Shown here piece after piece: positions 10,240 to 21,473 of a DNA stretch of 64,000 nucleotides. Below the pieces are notes generated by a model. The model saw only the letters and a list, made by a program, of their open reading frames with translations, had not been told where the DNA came from and did not search any database. Position 1 is the stretch's first letter; every line of letters starts with the position of its first letter. The stretch is from Multifurca ochricompacta. Lineage: Eukaryota > Basidiomycota > Agaricomycetes > Russulales > Russulaceae. The stretch spans positions 1-64,000 of the forward strand of contig WTXG01000028.1 of assembly GCA_022496185.1 (NCBI GenBank). The letters are read 5' to 3'. Both the position numbers and the translations under genes were made by a program.

Positions 10240-13200
10240 CCCAGTACACGACTCCACTAGCATTGAACGATCAGACCCATGAACGAGACCATTACACGAC
10301 CGCCCCTCCCAAGCGCAGACGACACCAACATTGCAGTAAACTTCCAGCCATGAAGCTCTGTGTGAATGAACGACGCTTCCCCGCTGCAATGAGCATCGAC
10401 TGCCGCCATCCTCCATTTCCAAACGAAAGGCATTGTTATATTATTCACCATCAATCGCCTCCTGCTGCGAATGCCCCAGAACAGATAGCCCCCTTCCCGA
10501 TGAATGTTGAGTTGAGAAAGGATTTGGATGGAAGACGATAAGTCAATCATATGTCGAAAAGTTCTCATTTACGACAGCTCGTCGTCTCCCTGATCATCCA
10601 TGAGACTATCCTCCCATGTCCTGACAAACAGTTATCCTTTTCACGAACTTTTCACCCCTCAACTGCAGCATCACTCCCTTCCAACGACCCTTTCCTTCCT
10701 TACCGGAAGCCTAGTTTACGACAACAACCTCCCGATCACGACCACTTTGAATCGATAGCCTCTTCATTGCGAACGCTACAGAACCTGAGAATGCACTGAA
10801 TCAGAAACGAGAAGTCGATCTCCCTTTGGGAGCTCTCGCCTGTACCGGGTGTTTCACCCACGTTGACGAACCAGTAGAACTTGACCAAACCTTTTCTTTG
10901 ACAAACCTCACCCTCGAAACGTCACGAGTTGCACTGATGGCATGATATGGATGTCACTCCAGACATTGAGAACCAGAACACATGGGATTAGAAGACACAC
11001 CGGTGGTAACCAGATCTAGTCTCCCACCGGTAGTGTTGCGACTGTTTCTGACGAACGCCTCGAACCCCACCCCGAGCGATTGTAATGGGCACGGCACTGT
11101 CGCTGCCCCAGAAAGCTGCTTGATCGCCTATGATCAACGATCAGATTGTGCTTACCGCGGAGCTCACGCCCCCTCCGAGCTGCACGAATGAACGCTCCAG
11201 ACCCCTTGACTCTGACCCCATTACTGACACCCCTCCTCATGATCATAAGAAACGACCTTGTCACTTAAAGAAAGAAACCCATCACACCCCGAGAACAACA
11301 TCACCCGACCCGACACCCATTTTCCTGAATCCCGACCAAGTGGCAGTACGATTTGCCCTTGAAACAGCCGCGCACCCCCGAACTCACCAGAAACCACTGT
11401 GTAACCGATTTCTGATCGAACATGATGGACCCAGAAACACCGATGGGAGAGAAACGTACCAAAAGGATACTAGATTCTGTCTACCTGATGGAGCGTGTGG
11501 ACGTTTATGATGAACACTTCGACCCCAACCCCCAGTCATCTTAGGATAAGGCATTGCCGCCCTCCTAGATCTTTTCCAGTCAGAGACCGATACCAACTCT
11601 TGACGCCGATAAACGCATCTGCTCTGGGAATAATGCCCCAGGCAGCACCAGTTTTTGCCTTGCATAGGCACGACGATCAGTTGTCCATTATATAGACACT
11701 GCGGAATGCACCTGAATTAGGAGCTAGTCGCCTCCCAGGCTGCACGAACGGCGACGTACTGCACGCGCCACAAAAGATCCGAACGCGCGGGTTTTAGAAT
11801 CCATCCCCCACTGCACCCGCAAACGCTAACCGATGCCGACACCCAGAATCCCATATCACGACAATGATTTCTTCCTGCTAACACCGTGTACCGGCACCCC
11901 AACTTCTGCACAACGGGGATACTGGCCACAACGTCCATCACCGTCTCGGAAGACCTAAACGGCGGTCTATTAACACTACACATACGAAAAACGCGCGAGA
12001 AACGCGTTGATTGATGAATGATACGTGCTGGAACAATAGAGTGAACTGTGATCAACAATCTTGAACTACCCCGGTCCTGGCGACGATCCCTTGAAAGGGA
12101 TGTGCTTTGCGGCTGTAAAGATAGCTGCCTTGCCTGGTTCGACTTTGAATGCTCGCCCGTCCTTGGATGCCTGTAGGCACGCTTGCACACATGAAACGTC
12201 TACACAACTGCGCCACTCAGGCTCGACGTTCCCAGCTAGCATGATAAAAGGGAAAATGAAAGAACCTGATGACCGGGCATGCCGACTTATTGTCATCGGT
12301 GCTGACAATCCTAAACGGGGGGTGCACTGCTCTTTTCCCCTTGTTTTCACCTTTCCACACCACGGGCCTGCCACCTCGACGCCGCCCCACGATGTACCTG
12401 ACATGACAAAAGCCTATGACACGAACGCCGAACGACTCCAGCCTGAAGAACGGAACGACAATGCGCAAACGATCTTGGCGACTTCTGTACTATCGAACCT
12501 CAGAACGACAGAACAATTACCGCGTACCGCCACGAAGATCTTGCCTGCCTCGCACTTCAGTAGGGATAACAAGACGAATGACTGAAGCTTGACGACCTGA
12601 GACGACCCTGAGCAGCGCGGCCTTGTATAACAGTAACGGGACCAGGCTGCAGCTGATAGATCATACACCCCGCGCGCCTTGTCAACAATCACGATCACTG
12701 CGACATTGACAATGACGCTCCTCCTTGACTGCCTAATGGATGACGACTGCTTCTGAGCCTCGGAAGCCTGATGGACCTCACCAGTTAACACTTATTGACA
12801 CCCACAAAGATCCTGACCAGAAGGAATGACGAACGCAGCATGGCCGTGGCTTTGCCGATTGCTTATAATGACTATCTATACGTCCCAGTGACTTTATGAG
12901 CTGCTGAAGATGTTTCTTGACCCCTGGCTTGGTCGGACGCCCTGCCGAAGCGAAGAGGCCTCTGGGCCCTGTGAAACGTGCCAAAGAAGGCATTTGCTGT
13001 TGTCAGATGAACCCCGTATGACGAACCTGACCAGAAGAAGTTATGACGACAGCGCAGCACACTGTATCGACTGTAAAAGATGAGCTCACATTATCGAAGA
13101 CTCCTGACGACGAGGCGATCCCGACACCTACGATCCGCCGAACCATGTCGTCGAAACAATTTGCGAGCCCAACGAGATCGTGTGCCTCACACGCCGAAGA

Positions 13201-14850
13201 CCCCTGTCGACTCCGACGCCTGCTGCTGCCAGGAAGAGATTTATGAATACCCTGATCAGAAGGGACTATGACATTATGCGGCTGTTGACCGCCTGTACTA
13301 CCGACATATTTATCGACTAAAATATCCGTCTCGGACGACGAACGACACCTCCCCACGTTGCCGACTCCCTGCCGATGACGCCCGACCCTCGAAGGTCACT
13401 TGTATGAACATGTTACAACCTGAAGATGACGCATCGCTCCTGCATTGAAGATTCCTTAGGACCTTGGGCAGCTACTGAAGCCTGAGGACGACTGATTGAT
13501 ACCCTGTATATAACTTATCCGCCTCGAAGGAGATGTGCTACTGTGGCACTGAAGATTCCTGACAATGAATGACCTTGAGATCTTGTGGCTTGCTGGCTGC
13601 TTGAGCTTTCATGACGCTTTATGACCCTGGGGCTCTGTCACTTGCCTGTGCCCCCTTGATGACCCAATATCCGACGAACCTTAGGCTTGAACCACCACCT
13701 GAGGAGGAGGACCAGAACCAGAAGATACCGCGACAGTCTGCGCCGCGTATTAAAGAACCCGATGACACTGTGGACGTTCTATCTGCAGTCGAGGATCCGA
13801 ACCTGAAGAAATCGCGGCAGTTCACGCCGCGCGTTGACCCGATGCCCTTGCCAGTGTTCACTGCTGCTGGTGAGGATGCTTATGAAAACCCTGACCAGAA
13901 GGGGAGATGACCGTGTGTATGCCCATTGCTGGCTGCACGCACCCGATCCCAACGCGCACACTGTCGCCTGGGTTTTGATACAATAGAAGGATGGAAGAAC
14001 TGACGGTCGATGATGGCACAGATGCGACCTGATGAAATGACCAATACCGTCGATGATGGAACAACCTTATGGGCTCGACCTGACGACGACGAAGATGACT
14101 GAACGCGCGGACCTTTTCTGGCCGCGTACACTGGTCCACTTCATGTACTTGTTGCTACTGGAGTGCTTGCTAGAGACTAGGATGACTTTTGATCGACTCT
14201 GACACCCAAGAAGAGTTTACGAATATCCTGACTAGGAGGGAACATGACGAACGCGCGGACTTCTACGACCACACACCCCGACTCACTCCACGCGCTCACC
14301 ACCACTAGGATACCTGCTAAAGACCAGAAGAACCCCGACCCAACGATGCCACGGCAGTTCGCGCCGCGTGCAGAAGAACTTACGAACACCCTGACCAGAA
14401 GGGGACACGAAGAACGCGCAGGTTTACATCACCGCGCGACCCGACCCACTCGAAAATGCTCGCCGCCGCCGCTCCAAGGCCTGCAGAAACGAGATAAGAA
14501 ATCCGATGACGCCGCTGCTAAGTCTGCGGCTGAGGATGAGACGACGTCCAATGACACCGCAGCCTTGCGCGCGGTTGAGGGCCTGTACCCGATGAAACCG
14601 CGGCAGTTCATGCCGCGCGTTGAGGACCTGAAGCCCTTGCCAGAGCCCATTACCACTGGTGGGGATGCTTATGAGGAACTGAACCAGACGAGAAGGCAAC
14701 TGCGTGCACGCCGTTTGTTGGCAGTGTACCCTGACCCTGCTGCCTTGGTTGTTGCCTGGATGAGATGAACTGGATTGAAGACTGAGTGTACTGCCTTATG
14801 ACTCCGGCTTTTGGGCACTGTCTTCTGTGTCAAGCTGGGTCATCTTGAGC
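10240..14850 (+). other. Non-coding interior of element A with degenerate repeats
   Basis: No gag, protease, reverse transcriptase or integrase motif is visible on either strand. The right half (about 12800-14700) carries imperfect repeats. The phrase CCTGACCAGAAGG or a close variant recurs near 12810, 13023, 13250, 13890, 14230 and 14390. A GC-rich hairpin-like motif around CGGCAGTTC recurs near 13730, 13810, 14350 and 14600. Some units keep an open frame reading PRQFAPR or PRQFMPR, but stops and shifts between units argue against a protein. These repeats may serve RNA packaging or be simple slippage products. Confidence 0.65.
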
Positions 14851-14865
14851 CTGCAGAGGGGGTAA

Positions 14866-16171
14866 TGTTACGACCCTACTCTTTTTCCTGACCCTGCACA
14901 CCATGCCTTATTCCTTGCACCATCCTTGATCTCCTCCTTCTCTGGACCACTCTTTGATGCCCTTGGCCTGTTGCCTTGGGACCTTCCTTGATGCCTGTGG
15001 CCTGTGTGCCCAGGACCCTACCCTGATTCCTGTGACATTGTTCATAGGACTGACCTCCCATGCTGCCATTTACACCTAACCTGCTGGTAGTTATGCTGCT
15101 ACACTGTTGGATGTATACCACCCTTCCTTGCTGCCTTGGCTCATGCCTTGGCCACTGCTCCTGACCCTGTCCCTGTGCTTGACACCCATAGGAACCCCTG
15201 ACATTGTCCCTGCCAATCTGACCAGTCCAGACAACTAGACGACTTTGGCTTGTACTTGACCCTCTGCCAGTCATGTGACTCCTGGCCATGTGACCCTTGG
15301 CCATGTGATCCTTGACCATGTGATCCCTGACCATGTGACTTTGGACCATGTGATCCCTGACCCTGATCACAGCATCTTCATCTGATCATTTACCCCTTTC
15401 TGATCACATGGCCCATCTGGCTCATCATTCGCTTCTCTGATTCCTGTGGGAGTATTCCCACATCCACCCTGACTCCTGTGGGACCTGTTATCTCCCCATT
15501 TACCCCTGACCCTGGTGGGAATCCTCCCACACTGATATGACTCCTGTGGGGCTGTCCCACATGATTATGCTTCTGATAAGGCTTATCCTTATCATGGACT
15601 ATATTTGACATCTTATCTGCTATTGGATGATAAGGACTCTGACCCTGTTCCTGATTAGCTACAAACCAGATCCCCATACAGTATATAAGACCCTGTAGAC
15701 AGTTTGTACAACCCTAGATTTGACCTCTTGGGCCTTCAGCCTAGAGATCTTAGACCCCAGAATACATCAGAGCCTTTTCCCTCCTTTTGCGCCTTTGAGA
15801 TTCCTACAGGGACCCCCATTGCCTCTGGCAATGGGTGTGTGCCTTTCCCTTTGACCCCTCTTTTTCACTCCCTTGAGCTTCAGTCTGTTTGACGTGCTTC
15901 TGGCACTGCAGCTGAGCCTGATTCCCACTCAACAGCCTAAGGGGATTAGCTCCCTTTGGCTGACTCTTCCCGTCTTTCTCTGTGCTTGGTTATAGCACAA
16001 CTTCCTATCCACCCCGAAGCTAAGAGCCTGGGCCTGTTGAGCCAGGCTTGTTGTAGATCCCGGACCCACAGTGTCGGGTGCCGCGGATGTGGCTGACTAG
16101 TGCCGGACCAGTAACAGTGGACTCGCGCCGACCGGTGCACGTCGCACAGCAACGCCCCGCTGAGCGTTACA
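14866..16171 (+). repeat. Element A 3' LTR
   Basis: This 1,306-base copy of 8921-10226 is offset by exactly 5,945 bases. It is preceded by the polypurine tract GAGGGGGTAA, the expected primer for plus-strand synthesis, and followed by the GGTGT target duplication at 16172-16176. Confidence 0.93.
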
Positions 16172-16176
16172 GGTGT

Positions 16177-16608
16177 ATTGTGGTTGAGCTTTTGCAAATC
16201 TACAGCTTGCTGGTTCCATTTGGCCTTGTGCTCAATGTCATCAAGAAGTAAAGTTAAAGATAAAGAAAGGAAGATAAATGCTGTCTGATTTCTGTATGTA
16301 CCCTTATTTACTTGCAGTGAGACCTAGTTATGAAGCAGAAAGAGGATGAATTAGGATTAAAAGGAGACAAGTGAGATGAAGCCAGGCAATAAAGGTGGAG
16401 AGGTGTAGATGGAGAGGTGAAACCTGGCAATAAAGATGGGGAGGTAGTGAAACTAGTTTAAGGAATGGACAGGCATGTGGCCCAGAACACAATGTACTGA
16501 AAAGATACTAGGTCATAAATGCTCTAATTCAGGATTTTAATTATGTAATGAAAGAGAGGGGAGGCGATAGCTGGAGGTTTCATGCTCAATGCCCAAGCCA
16601 TCCTTACA
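16177..16608 (+). repeat. F repeat copy 1, right part
   Basis: This continues the F element interrupted by element A. It shares GCTTGCTGGTTCC, TGTCATCAAGAAGT, the GATGGAGAGGTGAAA and AAAGATGGGGAGGTAGTGA blocks, and the closing GCCATCCTTACA with the copies at 26 kb and 28 kb. It contains no coding capacity. Confidence 0.75.
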
Positions 16609-17300
16609 TGGGGAAATGTTCAAATGGTAGCCCAGCACAGATCAGTACCAGAGATGCCAGGCCAGACACCCTTACACTACTACTTGCATTCCAATCTGTG
16701 TATTCTAATAAGGTAGACTACCACATAGTTTAGAACCTCAGTCTTCTACCATGAGGTTAGCACTATTCTCACTTGTAGCCATACCATTCTTTTTTTGACT
16801 CTATTATTGTAGCTATTCACTTTATAGGTACTAGTTACTCAATATAGTCTTCTACCACAAAGACAGAGCCATTTGCTTTATAGTCTCCCACAGGAAAATG
16901 AGTTTGAGTGAGGGGGGGGTGGAAGGAGAAAGAGTGGAGTCAGTGGCCACAGAACCATGCGGAGAAGGCATGGGAGAGTGGAGAACAGTGGCAGCCAATG
17001 CCACTGGCCCAGCCATGGGGCCGGCACGAGGCGCAGCAGCAGAAGGGGGAGCCGTCAGAGGGAGGGTCCCAAGAGAGGTTCCAGGCTGCAGGGAGATCCC
17101 AGTTGGAGCAGAAGGAGGCAGGGGTGGGGCTGGGAGACCCGGGGTAGTGGCGGTGGGAATGGGGGTCTTGTGGGAGCAGGGCTTGGCCTTCCAGCACCGG
17201 ATGGAACTGAGCCAAGAGGCCCGCCAGAAGTGAGCCATCCGGGTCCTCAAACACAAAAACCAGCAAGGAGTGCACTCCCAATTGCTTATCTGATCTGCTC
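16609..17300. other. Upstream part of element D region, with a G-rich purine-skewed block
   Basis: The 5' boundary of element D could not be found here. Positions 16905-17240 are GC-rich and purine-skewed on the plus strand, so several frames are open on both strands at once. This explains the long overlapping open frames without any being a gene. The block probably belongs to the U3 of element D or to an older insertion in it. Confidence 0.4.
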
Positions 17301-17348
17301 TTCACAGAGGGCGCAACCCCTCCTGTTACTCATGACCAGTTCCTCATG

Positions 17349-17356
17349 TATTTAAG
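17349..17356 (+). promoter_or_regulatory. TATA-like box of element D LTR
   Basis: TATTTAAG lies about 30 bases before TTAAGTCTGTTCT, which matches the start of the R region of element C (TAAGTCTGTTCTT). The preceding GGGCGCAACCCCTC block is also shared with the C LTR. Confidence 0.55.
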
Positions 17357-17379
17357 CCTGCTAGATTGAAGGGACAGAC

Positions 17380-18149
17380 CTTAAGTCTGTTCTCTTGTAT
17401 TCAATACAGGTGTTCAGAACTCACTGACTGAACCCACTTGAGCTCTCCAAGACGCGACTTGGGAGTCTTCACCCCAGTATCTTGTGACAGGACTTAGTGT
17501 CTCTGTTCGACCTCGCCTCTCGCGCGCCCGCTTTGACTTCACAGGGCTTTGAATCGACCTTGTCTTGACCTTGAAACCTCGACGTTGACTTGTTATCTGA
17601 ACCACCACTTGACCTTCGACACAGCAAAGCACCTGGCCGTGACAGTTCAGGACTCACAAACGGACTCCCTTGAGCTCCCTAAGTCGCGACTTAGGAAGTC
17701 ATCGAACCTCAGAAACTTGTGACAGGCCTGAGTGCCTCTGTCTTCGACTTCGCCTCTCGCGCGTCCCTCTTGAACGTAGTGGACCTTGATTGACTTGACC
17801 TTGATCTTGGGCTTGATCAGACTTGTTGTTTGAACATCGGCTTGAACCCGGACACAGCTCGCACCTAGCTGTAACTGTTCTCCTGTTTCAATCCAGGTTT
17901 TGAACTACCTTCACTAGTGTTCGAAACCTAAGACGCGACTTAGCTAGAACCCCCTTCATCACAAACTCGGACGAGGAACTTACCTTGTCACCTGGATCAT
18001 CGCATTCGCGCACGGTGCCACAGACTCACCGTTGAATTGTCGCACTTGGCATCTCAACCTCGCAACGCTCACCTCCTGTGCTTGAGCTTGTGGCGACCCG
18101 ATCGACTCAATCCCGCCTAGTTCGACACGCCAGTGACCTAGGCGTGACA
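17380..18149 (+). repeat. Element D LTR R-U5 region in three diverged tandem units
   Basis: Three units of about 240-250 bases follow one another (starting near 17410, 17650 and 17900). Each begins with an ACTCAC- or GAACT-type opening and a ...CGCGACTTRG... block. Units 1 and 2 go on through GACAGG..TGAGTGCCTCTGT-like text and CGCCTCTCGCGCG. Units 1 and 3 close with CGTGACA and unit 2 with CTGTAAC. Unit 1 aligns with the R-U5 of element C. A primer-binding site follows only after unit 3, so the functional LTR end is taken as 18149. Confidence 0.6.
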
Positions 18150-18151
18150 GT

Positions 18152-18164
18152 AGAGCAGGCTTAA
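18152..18164 (+). promoter_or_regulatory. Probable self-primer binding site of element D
   Basis: AGAGCAGGCTTAA starts two bases after the GTGACA end at 18149. It pairs with TTAAGTCTGTTCT near 17381 with two G:U-type mismatches, in the same geometry as elements A, B and C. Confidence 0.5.
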
Positions 18165-18641
18165 AGCAAGAAAATTGAACCACGAGCAAGAACAAAAGAC
18201 AACGCGCGGCGTCCTGAAACCACCACTGACCCCAGCTACTATCTAGAACCCCTACTTGAAGCCCGATTGCTTCAAGAATCATTGGCAATACACCTAGACA
18301 CCGAACTAGCCACCGTGGTGAATCGACTCCCCCTTGTAATCCCAACTTGAATTTCGGACGACGTCGAGGCATTGCTGAAAGGCAACACGCGTTGGCTTGA
18401 CCTTAGACAAGAAAATATACCATTTAGAGGGTACTGGATACCCTATCGTCATATTCAACTGGCCGTAGATCATTACCAGGGAACCTGGTACCAAGTCTAC
18501 CCAAACACTCTAGGGCAAATGGAAGCGGTCAGAATCGCCCCGAGCGAAACCAACTTAAACGCACCTGGCGCAGCGCCCTCCCCACTCACTGAACGAGTAT
18601 CATACCTGCTCTTCAGCGCTCTCCCTACTGAATCCGCCACT

Positions 18642-19601
18642 ATGTCCACAACGACCCTCACTGTTCCAACCCGAGCGACTCGACGAATCCGGTCGAATGA
18701 AAACTTGATGCAGGGACCGCCCCCGGGAGATAATCCCGAATATCCAGACGAAAACCCTGAAGGGGGACCACTGAACCCACCTGGAGGACCACAAGGACCC
18801 ATACCGCAACCAACAGTCAGGATACCGCACACAGGAGGACGAATCGAAGGAACACCACCCACACCTTTTGACGGAGATCGAAGGGACGCCGAGCACTAGT
18901 GGTCCCAAGTAGAACTCCACGTTTTTTTGAATTATCAAGCAACTACCATAAAGGATGAAATATCAATAACCTCCTATGTCCTAGGATTGATGAGTGGGTC
19001 GAAGATAAGTCAATGGGCGACGGAGCAAACCAGATGGTTGGCAAGCATCGCCGAAGGAAGAATTAAAGAGCCACACCCATGGGACAAATTTCGCCAGATT
19101 ATTCACGCGGCATTCGTTGCCGATGTCGCGGCTGGCCAAAAGGCGCTACAAGAGTTGGAGAAGTTAAGAATGAAGAAGGGGAATATCGACGATTATATCG
19201 CCGAATTCAAAGACTTAGCAATCCGCGCAGGACTACATCTGGACGACCTCTGTACTCGTCTAATTTTTTATAGAGGGCTTCCACAGAAGTTGGTTCAGAC
19301 CATGGTCACTCAAGACAGCCCTCAGACCTTCGAAGAGATGAGTGATTCAGCCCGACAACATCAAGCCAATTATGTTTACATGCCGATTCTCTTTGGAAAT
19401 AAGAGACAGAACAATAACCGAAACAAAAACCGAGGATCAAAGGTTACGTTTGCATGCCGACGTGACCCCAATGCCAAGGATGTTAACACTATCAGAAAGG
19501 CAATAAAGGCTGAAGAAAAAGACCACTACAAACAAGAAGGACGTTGCTTCGAATGCGGATGCCTCAGACACCTAGCCAGAAATTGTCCAAATCAACCCCC
19601 A
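18642..19601 (+). pseudogene. Element D gag, N-terminal and central part (broken)
   Basis: This is the Gag of a decayed Ty3/gypsy element related to C. After a Pro/Gly-rich start (ATG at 18642), an in-frame TAG at 18897-18899 interrupts it. The frame then continues through the capsid-like region LNYQATTIKDEISITSYVLG, VADVAAGQKALQELEKL and NIDDYIAEFKDLAIRAGLH. It reaches a CCHC-like knuckle, CFECGCLRHLARNC, and is cut by element B at 19602. The C-terminal end resumes at 25259 beyond B. The capsid and knuckle are close to those of element C (AAGQKALHALD, CFECGRQGHLVRDC). Confidence 0.8.
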
Positions 19602-20008
19602 TGTTACGACTCAACGGTATCACGACTTAATGATCAAACTATTCACAAGATCATCTCAGGAATCATCACTTACTTTTATTTCATTTAGTTCATAATCATA
19701 ATAAACCACCTCGCTCCTACACATTCTACCTAAGACCCAATAATACATTCCATAGGTCAGCCTTGCTCCCCATGTCAGCCTCGCCCCCCATGTCAGCCTC
19801 GCTCAAGTCCCATACTTATTTAAACTCCCATTTTCTCTTGTAATACCCTTAGTCTCGATCTCTTGTTTCCCCTAGAATTGTAACCTCCAGAATATCATAT
19901 CTTTTCTCTGCTTCGCCTAGCACGCTTAGCAGTCGTCTCACCACCTGAACTACGTCAGACTGATCATCTGACATCGAACTCTATACGCTAAGCGGGTCAA
20001 CCGTAACA
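19602..20008 (+). repeat. Element B 5' LTR
   Basis: This 407-base LTR runs from TGTTACGACTC to CCGTAACA. It is 36 bases longer than the 3' LTR because an 18-base unit (GTCAGCCTCGCTCCCCAT type, 19756-19791) is present in two extra copies. TATTTAAAC near 19817-19825 is the likely TATA element. Confidence 0.93.
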
Positions 20009-20010
20009 TT

Positions 20011-20021
20011 AGATCGAGACT
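20011..20021 (+). promoter_or_regulatory. Self-primer binding site of element B
   Basis: AGATCGAGACT (extending to AA at 20023) begins two bases after the 5' LTR. It is the complement of AGTCTCGATCT at 19851-19861, about 30 bases after the TATA-like box. This fits self-priming by the 5' end of the transcript. Confidence 0.78.
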
Positions 20022-20048
20022 AATAGAACCCCCCCGAACGAACAGATA

Positions 20049-21473
20049 ATGTCTACTCCCGTTGGACCTGGTAGTGGAATTGTTAAGCTTCCCTTCCCTC
20101 TAAGACCCCGGTCACATGATAACATCCCGGAAGAAGAACGACCTGGTTCCCGATGGCTCGCCGCCAATGAAGAAGATGTAACCTGGAGTGGTTACTATTG
20201 GAAGCTGGATAATATTAACATCCCGATAGAAACAATCTACGGTCTCTGGTTCGAGATCGCCTACTTTGAACATTTCAATGCCTGGATGGCAATTAAGGTC
20301 GCCCGCCCAGAAATGGGCCTCCCATCTAACCCATCGCAGGGACTCACTGTCAACACTTCTTATGCCACGGCTTTCACTGGCATAACTGCCGCGCCTACCA
20401 CACTCCCAGAACCTCTTACATCACCATCCCGAGCTATATCTAGAGCCCCAACTGTACCACAATCCGCACCCCCAATAACAACCAAGTATGAGCGACTTGA
20501 GGGGTCGTTCCCGCTTAGATTCAACGGAGATCGTACGAAAACCGAAGACTTCCTCAAGGCGTTTGACTCTTTCCTCGAGTTGAATGACCGGTCCGAGGTT
20601 GCCATCGACAAAGTGAAAAGGAGCCTCTATTTCCTACAGCAACTAGAGGGTCCTCAGGTCCAGGCCTTCTATAATAACTCGATTGATTTCCTTAAGCGAG
20701 CAAAGATTGACAGCAGCCTCATCCCACAGAACACTGACGCTTGGGCAATCATCGAAAGAAAGTTCCTCGACACCTTCTTTGACTTCACAATGAGAGAACA
20801 AGCATATGAATCAGTACAGAAACTACGGATGAAGGATGGACACGTTGACGAGTTCATAGCAAACTTCAACATCTTAATTCAACGAGCTGGCCTCCACCCC
20901 AATGACCCTAGTACGATGCGCCTCTTCGCTTGGGGGCTACAGGGGCAATTAGCAGAAAAATGCGTTGAACAACACTCCCCGATGACGCTGGAGCAATGGC
21001 AAAAGGCAGCACAGACTCAACAAAGAAATTTCATCATTGTCCAAGGTCTCCACAATAAGACAGCACGTTCGACTAATGACCAGCCGTTCTGGCGTCGACC
21101 TATAAACAGTCAAAACCAGCAATCACGACAAGACCACACTACGGATGCTAACACCATTCGACGTGCAGTTACCGACGATGACAAAGAACGCTGCAAACGT
21201 GAAGGATTGTGTTTCTACTGCATGCGGAAGGGACACCTATCTCGCGACTGCCCTCAGAAGAAACCTCGCGTCGCAACAGCAACAACAGTTGACTCCCAGG
21301 TAATTCCCCCTACAACTCAAAGTACAGCCCCGAGAATTTCAAAGGTACCCACGGATACATCAACACAGCCCGACGTTGCTGCCATCGTCGCTATGATTAA
21401 AGGACTAACCAAAGAACAGGAAGAGCAGGTCCAAACCTTACTTGCGGCTGATTTGGATTTTGTAACAGCCTGA
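20049..21473 (+). CDS. gag: Element B Gag polyprotein
   Basis: This 474-residue Gag forms the virus-like particle of the retrotransposon. The ATG at 20049 lies 40 bases after the LTR. The N-terminal third is Pro/Thr-rich. The central capsid region (about residues 160-330) includes FPLRFNGDRTKTEDFLKAFD, AWAIIERKFLDTF and LRMKDGHVDEFIANFNILIQ, typical of Ty3/gypsy Gag. A nucleocapsid CCHC knuckle, CFYCMRKGHLSRDC, lies near residue 385. The frame is uninterrupted and ends ...DLDFVTA at a TGA. The pol frame opens in -1 just before this stop, over a T-run. Confidence 0.93.
   Translation: MSTPVGPGSGIVKLPFPLRPRSHDNIPEEERPGSRWLAANEEDVTWSGYYWKLDNINIPIETIYGLWFEIAYFEHFNAWMAIKVARPEMGLPSNPSQGLTVNTSYATAFTGITAAPTTLPEPLTSPSRAISRAPTVPQSAPPITTKYERLEGSFPLRFNGDRTKTEDFLKAFDSFLELNDRSEVAIDKVKRSLYFLQQLEGPQVQAFYNNSIDFLKRAKIDSSLIPQNTDAWAIIERKFLDTFFDFTMREQAYESVQKLRMKDGHVDEFIANFNILIQRAGLHPNDPSTMRLFAWGLQGQLAEKCVEQHSPMTLEQWQKAAQTQQRNFIIVQGLHNKTARSTNDQPFWRRPINSQNQQSRQDHTTDANTIRRAVTDDDKERCKREGLCFYCMRKGHLSRDCPQKKPRVATATTVDSQVIPPTTQSTAPRISKVPTDTSTQPDVAAIVAMIKGLTKEQEEQVQTLLAADLDFVTA
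21452..21473 (+). promoter_or_regulatory. Putative -1 ribosomal frameshift window, element B
   Basis: The -1 frame has a stop at 21449-21451 and opens at 21452, while gag ends at 21473. The overlap is therefore only 22 bases and contains GGATTTTGTAA. Elements C and D have the same T-run in the same place. Confidence 0.5.

Larger units (their letters stand above)
8921..16171 (+). mobile_element. Element A: large non-coding LTR retrotransposon derivative (LARD)
   Basis: This complete 7,251-base LTR element has two 1,306-base LTRs (8921-10226 and 14866-16171), each starting TGTTACGACC and ending GCGTTACA. Both lie within a 5-base target duplication GGTGT (8916-8920 and 16172-16176). The LTRs look identical over every stretch compared, which indicates recent insertion. 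A self-primer binding site (10229-10239) and a purine tract (GAGGGGGTAA before 14866) are present. The 4.6 kb interior has no recognisable gag or pol, only degenerate repeats, so it would depend on enzymes supplied in trans. It is inserted inside F repeat copy 1. Confidence 0.93.

Noticed and set aside
8436..16613. Target duplication around F repeat copy 1
   Set aside because: AGAAG on the left and TGGGG on the right do not match, so no duplication is claimed for this copy.
16852..17355. Overlapping long open frames on both strands in a G-rich block
   Set aside because: At least four frames are open at once because of GC and purine skew. None has a recognisable domain or exon structure.
17346..17360. 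Exact 12-base complement of the element D primer site overlapping its TATA box
   Set aside because: A transcript cannot begin inside its own TATA box. The weaker match about 30 bases downstream has the right position, so the exact match is treated as chance or decay.
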